Positions 18,924 through 29,900 of a stretch of 64,000 nt of DNA are shown in pieces. Every line of letters starts with the position of its first letter. Position 1 is the stretch's first letter. The position numbers and the translations under genes were made by a program. Source of the stretch: Blautia sp. AF19-10LB (GTDB lineage: Bacteria; Bacillota; Clostridia; Lachnospirales; Lachnospiraceae); contig NZ_QTWS01000001.1 in the NCBI RefSeq assembly GCF_003461245.1, positions 79,496 through 143,495 of the forward strand, written 5' to 3'. The notes beneath the pieces were generated by a model, which made no database searches, was not told the origin of the DNA, and saw only the letters and a program-made list of their open reading frames with translations.

Positions 18924-20579
18924 ATGAGTAGAACATATCATCAGCGTGCCAGGATTCTGGTAGTAGATAATTCAGAGATCAACAGAGAAATGCTGAACGA
19001 TATTCTGGGAGAGACTTATGAGATAAGGCTGGCTGGAAGCGGTCGCGAAGCTCTCGAGATTCTTGAGAAGGAACACTGGAATCTGGAACTGGTGCTGCTG
19101 AAGCTGGAAATGCCGGATATTGACGGCTATGAGCTTCTGGAGATCATGAGAGAGAAGATGTGGCTGGAGGAATTTGCCGTGATCGCCGTGATCGCGAGCC
19201 TGACTGCCGATGTCAAGAGAGCATACAGACTTGGGGTCTGCGACTGTTTCAGACTTCCTTATGTGACAAGCATCTTAAGTCATCGTATCGAGAATGCGAT
19301 CGTCACACATGAGAAGGAGTACAGAGACTATCTGACGGGAGCCTATAACCGCCGCGGCTTTATTTATATGGTAGAGAAATTCCTGAATCACTGTGAGGAC
19401 AGATCCAAATACGCGATCGTATTTTTTAATATCAAGAGTTTCAAGGCGACCAATGAACTACTTGGAATCAAGGAAGGCGACCATATCCTGGACAGCCTCT
19501 ATGATGAGATAGAGCAGTCTTTCCTGAAACCGATCTATGTGGGCAGGATCGAAGCAGACCACTTTGTGAGCTTTGTAGAGCGTGACCGGATTTCCGGAGA
19601 GAAGCTGGCAGATTTCTGTGATCAGGTTTTTGATGTCAGCAATAAGAAGATCCGTGTGCACTGCAGATGCGGTATCTTTTATCTTAAGGACGAGCCGATG
19701 CCGGTTTCCGGAATGATCGACCGTGCCAAACTTGCGAAGCAGTACATTGTGGATGAATATCTCAAGCCATATGCGGTTTTTGACCATAATATGGATATGG
19801 CATATATTGACAATGCAGAGATCACAACAGAATTTGAGGAAGCGATCGCAAACGAAGAACTGGAAGTCTACTATCAGCCGATCGTAGATTCTGTGACAGG
19901 CAAGATCATGTCTGCGGAGGCTCTGATCCGCTGGATCCATCCGAAGAAGGGATTTATCTCCCCGGGGATCTTTGTGCCGAAGCTGGAGGAGGATGGTTCC
20001 ATTTCCAAACTTGACCGTTATGTATTCCAGAAGGTACGTGCCTATATCCGCGGCAGATATGAGAAGGGACTGGAAGTCGTTCCTGTTTCCATGAACCTTT
20101 CCTGGATGGATTTTTATGATGAGACACTGATCGAGGAGATCATTGATTTCCTGGAGCATGCGGAATTCCCGTCCAGACTGATCCGTTTTGAGATCACCGA
20201 GACTTCTTATGCGGCACTCGAGGAGAATGTCGGCAATGTCCTCAACAAGATCAAGGAAAAGGGAGCCTGGATCCTTCTGGATGATTTTGGAAGCGGTTAT
20301 TCTTCCTTTAATATGTTGCAGAAATTTTCCTTCGATATTCTCAAGATCGACATGTCCTTTACAAGAGAGATCGAAGCGAACTCAAGAGCAAGGAAACTGA
20401 TCCCGCTGATCATAGAAGCAGCTCATGCACTGGATGCCAGAACAGTGGCTGAGGGTGCGGAGACCAAAGAGCAGGTAGAGTTCCTTAAGGAACATGGATG
20501 TGATTATATTCAGGGATATTATTTCTACCGTCCAATGAAAAAAGACGAATTTTCTGAGAAACTGGACCAGAATTCCTGA
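18924..20579 (+). CDS. Pseudo-receiver/degenerate GGDEF/EAL cyclic-di-GMP phosphodiesterase
   Basis: A 551-residue soluble signalling protein. Residues ~8-125 form a response-regulator receiver, but the phospho-acceptor position reads VLLKLEMPDIDG, with Lys60 in place of Asp. Residues ~135-290 are a GGDEF fold starting DYLTGAYNRRGF whose active loop is GRIEADHF (210-214), so cyclase activity is not expected. Residues ~300-545 are an EAL domain with intact catalytic positions: SAEALIRW (Glu332), SMNLS, FEITET, LDDFGSGYSS, LKIDMSF, VAEGAET and QGYYF. Likely action is hydrolysis of c-di-GMP, controlled by protein contacts. A c-di-GMP-I riboswitch lies 6.8 kb upstream in the same window. The ATG follows GGAAGGA. 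Confidence 0.9.
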   Translation: MSRTYHQRARILVVDNSEINREMLNDILGETYEIRLAGSGREALEILEKEHWNLELVLLKLEMPDIDGYELLEIMREKMWLEEFAVIAVIASLTADVKRAYRLGVCDCFRLPYVTSILSHRIENAIVTHEKEYRDYLTGAYNRRGFIYMVEKFLNHCEDRSKYAIVFFNIKSFKATNELLGIKEGDHILDSLYDEIEQSFLKPIYVGRIEADHFVSFVERDRISGEKLADFCDQVFDVSNKKIRVHCRCGIFYLKDEPMPVSGMIDRAKLAKQYIVDEYLKPYAVFDHNMDMAYIDNAEITTEFEEAIANEELEVYYQPIVDSVTGKIMSAEALIRWIHPKKGFISPGIFVPKLEEDGSISKLDRYVFQKVRAYIRGRYEKGLEVVPVSMNLSWMDFYDETLIEEIIDFLEHAEFPSRLIRFEITETSYAALEENVGNVLNKIKEKGAWILLDDFGSGYSSFNMLQKFSFDILKIDMSFTREIEANSRARKLIPLIIEAAHALDARTVAEGAETKEQVEFLKEHGCDYIQGYYFYRPMKKDEFSEKLDQNS

Positions 20580-20666
20580 AATCGTTCACAAAACAAACAT
20601 AAATCTCTGATAAGATGATAGCATTGAAATACAACAAAAGAAATTTTTTGATTGGAGGAATCAGAG

Positions 20667-21350
20667 ATGGAAGCCCCGAAAATTCTTGTAGTAGATGATG
20701 AAAGCCGTATGAGGAAGCTGGTGAGAGATTTCCTGGAGAAGAAGAATTTCCAGGTACTTGAGGCAGGCGACGGCGAAGAAGCAATGGATATTTTCTACGA
20801 GGAAAAGGATATCGCCCTCATCCTTCTGGATGTCATGATGCCAAAGATGGATGGATGGGAAGTGTGCAGGGAGATCCGTAAGAATTCCAAGGTGCCGATC
20901 ATCATGCTGACAGCGAGAGGTGATGAGAGGGACGAGCTCCTTGGATTTGACCTCGGAGTAGATGAATACATTTCAAAACCATTCAGTCCGAAGATCCTGG
21001 TCGCCAGAGTGGAGGCGATCCTTCGAAGGACCGGACAGGACGTAGGAGGCGATGTCCTGTCGGCAGGAGGGATCGTGATCGACAAGGCGGCACATCAGGC
21101 ATCTGTTGATGGTGAGCCGATGGAACTGAGCTTTAAGGAGTTTGAACTTCTGACTTATTTCCTTGAGAACCAGGGGATCGCTCTTTCCAGAGAGAAGATC
21201 TTGAATTCTGTATGGAATTATGATTATTTCGGCGATGCCAGAACGATTGATACGCACGTCAAGAAGCTGAGAAGCAAGATGGGTGCGAAGGGAGAATATA
21301 TCAAGACTGTCTGGGGAATGGGTTACAAATTTGAGGTGGATGAACAATGA
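20667..21350 (+). CDS. OmpR/PhoB-family response regulator
   Basis: A 227-residue regulator. The receiver (residues ~5-120) has the acidic pair VVDDES, phospho-acceptor Asp55 in LLDVMMPKMDGW, Thr in MLTARGD and Lys in SKPFSP. The winged-helix output domain (~130-225) ends DTHVKKLRSKMG and TVWGMGYKFE. An in-frame TTG at 20652 precedes it, but GGAGG at 20654-20658 serves the ATG at 20667. It overlaps the sensor kinase gene by four bases (ATGA). Targets unknown; the promoter is probably in the 87-base gap after the EAL gene. Confidence 0.92.
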   Translation: MEAPKILVVDDESRMRKLVRDFLEKKNFQVLEAGDGEEAMDIFYEEKDIALILLDVMMPKMDGWEVCREIRKNSKVPIIMLTARGDERDELLGFDLGVDEYISKPFSPKILVARVEAILRRTGQDVGGDVLSAGGIVIDKAAHQASVDGEPMELSFKEFELLTYFLENQGIALSREKILNSVWNYDYFGDARTIDTHVKKLRSKMGAKGEYIKTVWGMGYKFEVDEQ

Positions 21351-22879
21351 GATTTTTCCACAAAGATTCAGATAAGAAGCGGAAGAACAGGAAGTTCCAT
21401 CCGCTGCGCCGACAGATAGCAGTCCTGTTTATTGGACTGCTTCTTCTTTCTATGGTCGTGATCACCCTGATCAATGGGTTATTCCTGGAACATTATTATA
21501 TCAGCCGCAAGACAGAAGTGCTGAAGGAAGCGGTAGAGAAGCTGGAGAACCTTGAGGTTGAGACAGATTCCGATGGAAACAGCAGTGCGGAAGTCTCGGA
21601 TGAGATGTTCAAGGACTGTTCTGAGAACAACCTTACCTGGGTCATGGTCACAGCAGACGGACAGACGATCTGTTCTGTTGGAAGCAATGAGGATCTTCTG
21701 CAGGCCAGACTGGTCGGATATGTATACGATCTTGATCAGAAGAAGAACAAGGAGAAAGTTCTCCAGAAAAATGACAATTATGTGATCCAGCAGGTCAGTG
21801 ACCGCTTTGCCAGAATGGAATATGTGGAGAGCTGGGGAGAACTGGGGAATGGATGCTATTTCCTGATCCGTACTCCGCTTGAGAGTATCCGGGAGAGTGT
21901 CGCGATCTCCAACAGTTTTTATTTCTATGTGGGACTTGGGATTATTGCTCTCAGCGGACTGGTGGTTTGGGTGATCACGAAGCGTATCACAAAGCCGATC
22001 AGTGAACTGACACAGCTTTCTACCAAGATGAGTGAACTGGATTTTGATGCGAAATATCATAGCCAGGCGGGCAATGAGATCGATGAGCTTGGAGAGAACT
22101 TCAACCGCATGTCTGAACAGCTTGAGAAGACGATCTCCGAACTGAAATCGGCGAACAATCAGCTGCTCAAGGATATTGAGAATAAAGAAAAGATCGACCA
22201 GATGCGTCAGGAGTTCCTGAACAACGTCTCTCATGAACTCAAGACCCCGATCGCACTGGTACAGGGATATGCCGAGGGACTGAAGGAAAATATTTCAGAT
22301 GACCCGGAGAGCAGGGAATTTTACTGCGATGTCATCATGGATGAAGCGGCCAAGATGAATAAGCTGGTTAAGAACCTTCTGACTCTGAACCAGCTGGAAT
22401 CCGGCAGGGATGAAGTTTCCATGGAGAGATTTGATATCGTAAGTCTGATCCGCGGAGTACTGCAGTCCATGGATATCATGATCCAGCAGAAAGAAGCGAA
22501 GGTAAGTTTCGAGGCATCAGAGCCGGTCTATGTCTGGGCAGATGAGTTCAAGATCGAGGAAGTTGTGACGAACTATACCAGCAACGCACTGAATCATCTG
22601 AACGGTGAGAAGGAGATCGAGATCCGTGTGATCCCGGAGGATGACCGTGTCAGAGTGACTGTATTTAACACAGGAACACCGATCCCGGAGGAGGATGTTC
22701 CGAAACTGTGGAATAAATTTTACAAAGTGGACAAGGCAAGGACCAGAGAATACGGTGGAAGTGGTATCGGGCTTTCTATCGTAAAAGCCATCATGGAAGG
22801 CCTGCACCAGCAGTATGGTGTACAGAATTATGACAATGGCGTAGAGTTCTGGTTTACGCTCGACCGCAAAAATGATTAA
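21347..22879 (+). CDS. Membrane sensor histidine kinase
   Basis: A 510-residue sensor. Helix 1 at ~25-48 (AVLFIGLLLLSMVVITLING), an external sensing region of ~135 residues, helix 2 at ~187-207, then HAMP (~208-262), dimerisation domain with phospho-accepting His296 in NNVSHELKTPIALVQGYAEG, and ATPase domain with the N box NYTSNALNHL and G box GSGIGLSIVKAIMEG. It is coupled to the upstream regulator by a 4-base overlap. The external region matches no ligand domain that I recognise. VanS/PhoR-like kinases share this architecture, so cell-envelope sensing is possible but unproven. Confidence 0.92.
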   Translation: MRFFHKDSDKKRKNRKFHPLRRQIAVLFIGLLLLSMVVITLINGLFLEHYYISRKTEVLKEAVEKLENLEVETDSDGNSSAEVSDEMFKDCSENNLTWVMVTADGQTICSVGSNEDLLQARLVGYVYDLDQKKNKEKVLQKNDNYVIQQVSDRFARMEYVESWGELGNGCYFLIRTPLESIRESVAISNSFYFYVGLGIIALSGLVVWVITKRITKPISELTQLSTKMSELDFDAKYHSQAGNEIDELGENFNRMSEQLEKTISELKSANNQLLKDIENKEKIDQMRQEFLNNVSHELKTPIALVQGYAEGLKENISDDPESREFYCDVIMDEAAKMNKLVKNLLTLNQLESGRDEVSMERFDIVSLIRGVLQSMDIMIQQKEAKVSFEASEPVYVWADEFKIEEVVTNYTSNALNHLNGEKEIEIRVIPEDDRVRVTVFNTGTPIPEEDVPKLWNKFYKVDKARTREYGGSGIGLSIVKAIMEGLHQQYGVQNYDNGVEFWFTLDRKND

Positions 22880-22880
22880 A

Positions 22881-22925
22881 AAAGAAGCAGATGTAAAGAA
22901 ACCACTTTGCATCTGCTTCTTTTTG
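22881..22925 (+). terminator. Intrinsic terminator after the two-component operon
   Basis: AAAAGAAGCAGATG pairs with CATCTGCTTCTTTT, then T-run. Confidence 0.9.
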
Positions 22926-22979
22926 CGGTATACTTGGACATGATGATCAACATGAATAAAGACAGGATGTGAGATACGA

Positions 22980-23600
22980 ATGATAGGTATTATCGATTAC
23001 GATGCAGGAAACATCAAAAGTGTGGAGAAAGCACTTGCCTACCTTGGCGAAGAAACCGTTGTATCCCGTGACCCGCAGGTGCTCCTTCGGGCAGACAAAG
23101 TGATCCTTCCGGGAGTTGGAAGCTTCGGCGAAGCAATGGAAAACTTACATAAATATGGTTTGGTTCCGGTGATCCAGGACATGATAAAGAAAGGAACCCC
23201 GTTTCTTGGGATTTGTCTTGGATTACAGCTTTTATTTGAAAGCAGCGAAGAGACACCGGGTGTAGAAGGACTTGGGATCCTTAAAGGCAAGATCTTGCGT
23301 ATTCCGCCATCTCCGGGACTCAAGATCCCGCACATGGGATGGAATTCCCTGCACCTTCAGAATAACGGAAGACTGTTTAAGGATATCCCGGAAGATACCC
23401 ATGTATATTTTGTACATTCCTATTATCTCCAGGCAGAAGATCCGCAGATCGTGAAGGCAGTGACTGAGTACAGCACAACGATCCATGCTTCTGTCGAGAA
23501 GGACAATGTATTTGCCTGCCAGTTCCATCCGGAAAAGAGCAGCAAGTACGGACTTAAGATCCTCGAAAACTTTGCGAAACTTGAGAAGGAGGGGAACTGA
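22980..23600 (+). CDS. hisH: Imidazole glycerol phosphate synthase, glutaminase subunit
   Basis: A 206-residue class I glutamine amidotransferase supplying ammonia to HisF in histidine synthesis. The nucleophile is in [13 protein letters not shown], the oxyanion strand is [10 protein letters not shown], and the His/Glu pair is in [10 protein letters not shown]-terminus [19 protein letters not shown] is canonical. hisF starts one base after its stop. Other his genes are not in the window, so the pathway is split in this genome. Confidence 0.96.
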   Translation: MIGIIDYDAGNIKSVEKALAYLGEETVVSRDPQVLLRADKVILPGVGSFGEAMENLHKYGLVPVIQDMIKKGTPFLGICLGLQLLFESSEETPGVEGLGILKGKILRIPPSPGLKIPHMGWNSLHLQNNGRLFKDIPEDTHVYFVHSYYLQAEDPQIVKAVTEYSTTIHASVEKDNVFACQFHPEKSSKYGLKILENFAKLEKEGN

Positions 23601-23601
23601 T

Positions 23602-24360
23602 ATGTTTACAAAGAGAATCATTCCCTGTCTGGATGTAAACAACGGACGTGTGGTAAAGGGCGTTAATTTTGTAGATCTCAAAGATGCGGGAGATCCTGTG
23701 GAGATCGCCAAAGCTTACGATGCAGCCGGTGCAGATGAGCTTGTTTTTCTGGATATCACAGCATCCTGTGAAGAACGTGACACGGTTGTGGATATGGTGC
23801 GTCAGGTTGCGGCAAATGTATTTATTCCGTTTACCGTCGGCGGCGGTATCCGTACGGTAGACGATTTCAAGAAACTTCTCCGTGAGGGTGCAGACAAGAT
23901 CTCTGTCAATTCCGCAGCGATCGACCGTCCGGAGCTTATCACAGAGGCAGCAGAGAAGTTCGGAAGCCAGTGTGTTGTCGTGGCGATTGATGCCAAACGA
24001 AGAGAAGACGGCGGCTGGAACATCTACAAACACGGTGGACGTCTGGATACCGGCATTGATGCCATTGAATGGGCCGAAAAGGTCGAGCGTCTCGGTGCAG
24101 GTGAGATCCTTCTTACCAGCATGGACTGTGACGGGACCAAAGCAGGATACGATATTGAACTGACCAGAGCGATCGCAGACGCAGTTTCTATTCCGGTCAT
24201 TGCATCTGGCGGTGCAGGAACTCTGGAACATTTTTATGATGCACTGACAGAGGGCGGTGCAGATGCCGCGCTGGCAGCATCTTTATTCCATTACAAAGAA
24301 TTGGAGATCCGTCAGGTGAAGGATTATCTGGCAGAGAGAGGGATTTCCGTTCGAAGATAA
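23602..24360 (+). CDS. hisF: Imidazole glycerol phosphate synthase, cyclase subunit
   Basis: A 252-residue beta/alpha barrel that closes the imidazole ring, giving imidazole glycerol phosphate and AICAR. Catalytic Asp residues lie in [15 protein letters not shown] and [15 protein letters not shown]; phosphate loops are [12 protein letters not shown] and [12 protein letters not shown]. The ATG at 23602 follows AAGGAGGGGAACTGAT; an open frame extends upstream into hisH, but the family start [11 protein letters not shown] is clear. It is followed by ung after 13 bases. Confidence 0.97.
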   Translation: MFTKRIIPCLDVNNGRVVKGVNFVDLKDAGDPVEIAKAYDAAGADELVFLDITASCEERDTVVDMVRQVAANVFIPFTVGGGIRTVDDFKKLLREGADKISVNSAAIDRPELITEAAEKFGSQCVVVAIDAKRREDGGWNIYKHGGRLDTGIDAIEWAEKVERLGAGEILLTSMDCDGTKAGYDIELTRAIADAVSIPVIASGGAGTLEHFYDALTEGGADAALAASLFHYKELEIRQVKDYLAERGISVRR

Positions 24361-24373
24361 GAGGTGATAATAC

Positions 24374-25069
24374 ATGGCTCCTTTATCGGGAGAATGGCTG
24401 GAAGCATTAAAGGATGAATTCCATCAGCCATATTATGCAAAATTATATAAGACAGTTATGCAGGAGTATCAGACACGGAAGATCTTTCCTCCGGCAGATG
24501 ATATGTTCAATGCATTTCATTTTACACCGCTGAGCCAGGTGAAGGTCGTGATTCTTGGACAAGACCCGTACCACAATGACGGACAGGCGCACGGACTGTG
24601 CTTTTCTGTCAAAAGGGATGTCGAGGTTCCGCCGTCACTGGTGAATATTTATCAGGAATTACACGATGATCTGGGATGCTATATCCCGGACAATGGATAT
24701 CTGGAAAAATGGGCAAAGCAGGGCGTGCTTATGCTGAACACCGTTTTGACTGTCCGCGCACATCAGGCAAATTCCCACCGTGGGATCGGATGGGAGCAGT
24801 TTACCGATGCTGCGATTCGGATCTTGAATGAGCAGGACCGTCCGATCGTTTTCCTTCTCTGGGGACGTCCGGCACAGATGAAGAAATCCATGCTCAACAA
24901 TCCGAAGCATCTGATCCTGGAGGCACCGCACCCAAGCCCGCTGTCCGCGTACAGGGGATTTTTCGGATGCCATCATTTCAGTAAGACAAATGAATTTCTG
25001 GTTCAGAACGGACTGGACCCGATCGACTGGCAGATCGAAAATAAAGCAGAACAGGAAAATAAGGAGTAA
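24374..25069 (+). CDS. ung: Uracil-DNA glycosylase (family 1)
   Basis: A 231-residue base-excision repair enzyme removing uracil from DNA. The water-activating motif GQDPYHNDGQAHGLCFSV and the intercalation loop HPSPLSAYRGFFGC are both intact; LMLNTVLTVRAHQANSH is also characteristic. It starts 13 bases after hisF after a GAGGTGATA site, so it is translated from the his transcript. A repair gene in a histidine operon has no clear functional logic and is probably convenience of transcription. Confidence 0.97.
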   Translation: MAPLSGEWLEALKDEFHQPYYAKLYKTVMQEYQTRKIFPPADDMFNAFHFTPLSQVKVVILGQDPYHNDGQAHGLCFSVKRDVEVPPSLVNIYQELHDDLGCYIPDNGYLEKWAKQGVLMLNTVLTVRAHQANSHRGIGWEQFTDAAIRILNEQDRPIVFLLWGRPAQMKKSMLNNPKHLILEAPHPSPLSAYRGFFGCHHFSKTNEFLVQNGLDPIDWQIENKAEQENKE

Positions 25070-25071
25070 AA

Positions 25072-26688
25072 ATGAGTCAGAAGAACAATTTAGTCAAAAA
25101 CGCGTCCTTTCTGATGATCGCGGCAATGATTTCCAAGGTCATCGGATTATTATATAAGAGCCCGCTTTCTTCTATTGTAGGAAATATGGGCATGGGCTAT
25201 ATCAGCCTTGCACAGAATGCCTACATGATCCTTCTGATGATCGCTTCTTTCAGTATCCCGCAGGCAGTTTCCAAACTGATCTCCGAGAGGATTGCTTTAA
25301 AAGATTACAAAAATGCACAGAAGATCTTTCGCGGATCCCTGATCTACGCTGCGATCATAGGCGGGATCGTGGCACTGGTATGCTTGTTTGGGGCGAGATT
25401 CATCATCCCGAGCAACCAGCCGAATGCCGTGCTGGCACTCCAGATCCTGTCTCCAACGATCTTCCTTTCCGGAATCCTTGGTGTGTACAGAGGATATTTC
25501 CAGGCATACCGAAATATGATGCCGACTTCCATCTCACAGATCCTGGAACAGATCTTTAATGCGGCAGTCAGCCTGATCGCTGCATGGATGTTTATCAAAT
25601 ATTTTGCAGACGGCAGTGATGGAAGTGTCGCAAAATGGGGAGCAGCCGGTTCTACTGTGGGAACGACTGCAGGTGTTGTAACTGCGCTGATCTTTATGCT
25701 CCTTGTATACGGAGTCAACCGCAGAGCTATCAAGAGAAGAGTGGCAGGAGATCATTACCATGAAGAGGAAACTTATGGTGAGATTCTGAAACTGATCATC
25801 CTGATCGTTTCTCCGATTATCCTGAGTTCTTTTATTTACAATATCAATGGTTATCTCAATGGTGTCCTGTATTCCGAGATCATGGGAAAACATGGCGTGG
25901 ATTCCGATACGATCAGTATGCTTTATGCAGAATATGCGACTTATTTTATGAGTATCATCAACATCCCGCTGACACTTTCCAGTGCAGCTCCGACATCCAT
26001 GATACCGGAGGTTTCTGCCCTGTATGCGACGGGTGACATTGACGAGACCAGAAGGAGAGTTGACCAGACAGTCCAGCTTTCTATGTTTATTTCCATTCCG
26101 TGTGCAGTCGGACTTGCCGTGCTTGCACAGCCGATCGTGTCTCTGCTTTTTGGCGGAACAAACGGTGTGGCAGGAAAACTCCTGCTGCTTGGATCCTTTA
26201 CGATTCTTCTGAATGGAATGTCAAACATTTCCAATGGTGTCCTTCAGGGTATCGGCAAGCCGAAGATCCCGATGATGACTGCAGCAGTGGCGCTTTTGGT
26301 CGATGTGATCGTGGTCGTATTACTTTTGATGTTTACAGATCTTGGCATTTATGCGCTTCTGGTGGCGATGATCGTCTATGCGGTCGTTGTCTGCGTGATG
26401 AATGATTTCTTTATGAAAAAATATCTGGATTATAAGAATCCGTGGAAGGCAGCCTATGTAAGCCCGATCCTTGCATCGGTTGTCATGGGTGTTGTGGCAG
26501 GTGCTGTATACTACGGACTGCATGTGATCCTGCCGTCAAACTTTATCTGCCTTGGCGTATCCATCGTTCTGGCAGCGACAGCGTATTTCCTGGCTTATAT
26601 TCTGGTTGACAAGACTGCTTCCGAGCGCCTTTCCAGAATGCCGGGCGGCGCTTATCTGGTAAGGATCGCAAACAGATTCCACAGATAA
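25072..26688 (+). CDS. MOP-superfamily flippase (SpoVB/MurJ-like)
   Basis: A 538-residue membrane protein with about 14 hydrophobic helices. The N-terminus NLVKNASFLMIAAMISKVIGLLYKSPLSSIVG is split family-typical sequence of SpoVB-type polysaccharide transporters, and MSNISNGVLQGIGKPKIPM is the conserved second-half repeat. SpoVB relatives flip lipid-linked sugar precursors and act in spore cortex or cell-wall assembly. It begins two bases after the ung stop, making it the last gene of hisH-hisF-ung. The exact paralogue (SpoVB, MurJ or Wzx) cannot be fixed without tree building. Confidence 0.85.
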   Translation: MSQKNNLVKNASFLMIAAMISKVIGLLYKSPLSSIVGNMGMGYISLAQNAYMILLMIASFSIPQAVSKLISERIALKDYKNAQKIFRGSLIYAAIIGGIVALVCLFGARFIIPSNQPNAVLALQILSPTIFLSGILGVYRGYFQAYRNMMPTSISQILEQIFNAAVSLIAAWMFIKYFADGSDGSVAKWGAAGSTVGTTAGVVTALIFMLLVYGVNRRAIKRRVAGDHYHEEETYGEILKLIILIVSPIILSSFIYNINGYLNGVLYSEIMGKHGVDSDTISMLYAEYATYFMSIINIPLTLSSAAPTSMIPEVSALYATGDIDETRRRVDQTVQLSMFISIPCAVGLAVLAQPIVSLLFGGTNGVAGKLLLLGSFTILLNGMSNISNGVLQGIGKPKIPMMTAAVALLVDVIVVVLLLMFTDLGIYALLVAMIVYAVVVCVMNDFFMKKYLDYKNPWKAAYVSPILASVVMGVVAGAVYYGLHVILPSNFICLGVSIVLAATAYFLAYILVDKTASERLSRMPGGAYLVRIANRFHR

Positions 26689-26721
26689 AAGGATATGACA
26701 TAAAATATAATATTCAGGATC

Positions 26722-26760
26722 AAAAGCATTTTCGGACATGGTTTCGGAGGTGCTTTTTTT
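26722..26760 (+). terminator. Intrinsic terminator after the flippase
   Basis: AAAAGCA pairs with TGCTTTT, with weaker inner pairing, then seven T. Confidence 0.65.
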
Positions 26761-26803
26761 CTGCTACTCGGGCAGGAGAGTAACAAATTCTTGAAGTTGG
26801 TCA

Positions 26804-26832
26804 TTGTCATTTGTAAAACTTTGTCGTATAAT
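26804..26832 (+). promoter_or_regulatory. Promoter of the activase/dehydratase gene
   Basis: TTGTCA (26804-26809), a 17-base spacer and perfect TATAAT (26827-26832), about 100 bases before the TTG start. Confidence 0.75.
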
Positions 26833-26932
26833 GTTACGGAATTCGATTTGAAAAAACACTTTTTAATAAGAAAGAACACGTTACACATTCATATCTGTAT
26901 ATATACAGTTTTATGACGAGGAGGTCGATTTA

Positions 26933-29900
26933 TTGAATACATACACATTGGGAATTGATATCGGATCTACTACAGTAAAGATTGCGATTCTTGATGAAAA
27001 CGATCAGCTTCTGTTTGCAGATTACGAACGTCATTTTGCAAACATCCAGGAAACACTGGCTGATCTGTTGGAGAAAGCCCATGCAAAACTTGGAGAGATG
27101 ACACTCTGCCCGGTGATCACAGGTTCTGGTGGTCTGACACTTGCGAACCATCTGGAAATCCCGTTCGTGCAGGAGGTTATCGCGGTTTCTACTTCTTTGC
27201 AGAAGATCGCACCGCAGACAGATGTTGCGATTGAGCTTGGCGGTGAGGATGCCAAGATCATCTATTTTGAGGGTGGAAACATTGAACAGCGAATGAACGG
27301 TATCTGTGCCGGAGGTACAGGTTCCTTTATCGACCAGATGGCATCCCTGCTTCAGACAGATGCTACCGGTCTGAATGAATATGCAAAAAATTACAAAGCA
27401 CTTTATCCGATCGCTGCCCGCTGCGGTGTATTTGCAAAGACGGATATCCAGCCGCTGATCAACGAGGGCGCAACGAAGGAAGACCTGTCTGCATCTATTT
27501 TCCAGGCAGTTGTAAACCAGACGATTTCCGGTCTTGCCTGCGGTAAACCGATTCGTGGTCATGTAGCATTCCTTGGCGGTCCTCTGCATTTCCTTTCCGA
27601 GCTCAAGACGGCGTTTATCAGAACTCTGAAACTGGATGATGAGCATACGATCGTTCCGGAGAATTCTCATCTTTTTGCTGCGATTGGTTCTGCACTGAAT
27701 GCGAAGAAAGATGTGACGGTTTCCCTGACAGATCTTAAAGACAGACTGCGTCATTCAATCAAGCTTGACTTCGAAGTAGAGCGTATGGAGCCGTTGTTTG
27801 CGACAGAGGAAGATTACGAAGCATTTAACAAACGCCAGTCTTCTTACAAAGTTGCAACAGGCGATCTGGCAAGCTATAAGGGTAACTGCTATCTTGGTAT
27901 CGATGCCGGATCTACCACGACAAAGACTGCACTGGTAGGAGAGGATGGAAGCCTTCTTTATTCCTTCTACAGTAATAACAACGGAAGCCCGCTCAAGACA
28001 GCAATCCGTTCTATCCAGGAAATCTATTCCAAACTTCCGGAAGGCGCAAATATCGCCTATGCATGCTCTACCGGTTATGGTGAGGCTCTTATAAAGGCAG
28101 CGCTTCTTCTGGATGAGGGAGAGGTTGAGACTGTATCTCATTACTATGCAGCAGCATTTTTTGATCCGGAAGTAGACTGTATCCTGGACATCGGTGGTCA
28201 GGATATGAAGTGTATCAAGATCAAGAACCAGACCGTAGACAGCGTACAGTTAAATGAGGCATGTTCTTCCGGCTGTGGTTCCTTTATCGAGACTTTTGCG
28301 AAATCTCTGAACTACAGTGTGCAGGATTTTGCGAAGGCAGCGCTTTTTGCACAGCATCCAATCGACCTTGGAACACGCTGTACCGTATTTATGAACTCCA
28401 AGGTAAAACAGGCGCAAAAAGAGGGCGCGGAGGTATCTGATATTTCCGCAGGTCTTGCGTACTCTGTTATCAAGAACGCGCTTTACAAGGTTATCAAGGT
28501 TTCTGATGCGACAGAACTTGGCAGGCATATCGTTGTACAGGGTGGTACTTTTTATAATGATGCGGTACTCCGAAGCTTTGAGAAGATCGCAAGCTGTGAA
28601 GCGATCCGTCCGGATATCGCAGGTATCATGGGTGCGTTTGGTGCGGCTCTGATCGCGAGAGAGCGTTATGAGACGGGCAAAAAGACAACAATGCTTTCCA
28701 TTGACAAGATCAATGAGCTGAAATATACAACATCTATGGCAAACTGCCGCGGATGTACCAATAACTGCCGTCTGACCATCAATAAATTTACCGGCGGCCG
28801 TCAGTTCATCAGTGGAAACCGCTGTGAGAGAGGTATCGGCAAAGAGAAAAACAAGGATCATGTGCCGAACCTTTATGAATATAAATACAAGAGACTGTTT
28901 TCCTATGAGCCGTTAAGCCCGGATCAGGCAATCAGGGGACAGGTGGGTATCCCGCGTGTCCTGAACATGTTTGAGAATTATCCGTTCTGGTATACATTCT
29001 TTACCAAACTGAAATATGAAGTGGTGCTTTCGCCGACTTCTACCAGAAAGCTCTACGAGCTTGGCATTGAGTCCATCCCGAGTGAATCAGAGTGTTATCC
29101 GGCGAAGCTGGCACATGGTCATGTGAGCTGGCTGATCAAAAAAGGTGTGAAATTTATTTTCTATCCTTGTGTTCCGTATGAACGAAATGAGTTCCCGGAT
29201 GCAGTCAACCATTATAACTGCCCGATCGTTACTTCTTATGCAGAAAACATCAAGAACAATGTGGATGAGCTCAAAGATCCGAGCATCAAGTTTATGAATC
29301 CGTTTATGGCATTTACGACCGAAGCGATCCTGACAGACCGTCTGGTACAGGTATTTAAGGATATTCCGGCAGAGGAAGTAAAGGCAGCAGCTCATGCGGC
29401 ATGGGAAGAACTTGCCCAGGCACGTAAAGATGTGCAGAAAAAGGGCGAGGAGACTCTTCAGTACCTTAAGGATACCGGACGAAGAGGAATCGTCCTTGCA
29501 GGCCGTCCGTATCACATCGACCCTGAAATCCATCATGGTATCCCGGATCTGATCAACAGTTATGGTATTGCGGTATTTACAGAGGATTCTATTTCTCATC
29601 TTGCAGAAGTAGAGCGTCCAATCCGTGTCAATGACCAGTGGATGTATCATTCCCGTCTGTATGCGGCAGCAAACTTTGTCAAAAAACAGGATAATCTGGA
29701 TCTGATCCAGCTCAATTCCTTTGGATGTGGTCTGGATGCGGTTACAACAGATGAGGTTTATGAGATCCTCGATGGCAGCGGCAAGATCTATACCTGCCTG
29801 AAGATCGATGAGGTGAATAACCTTGGAGCGGCAAGGATCCGTGTACGTTCCCTGCTGGCAGCACTCCGTGCAAAAGATGCACAGCATAAAGAGCGTGAGA

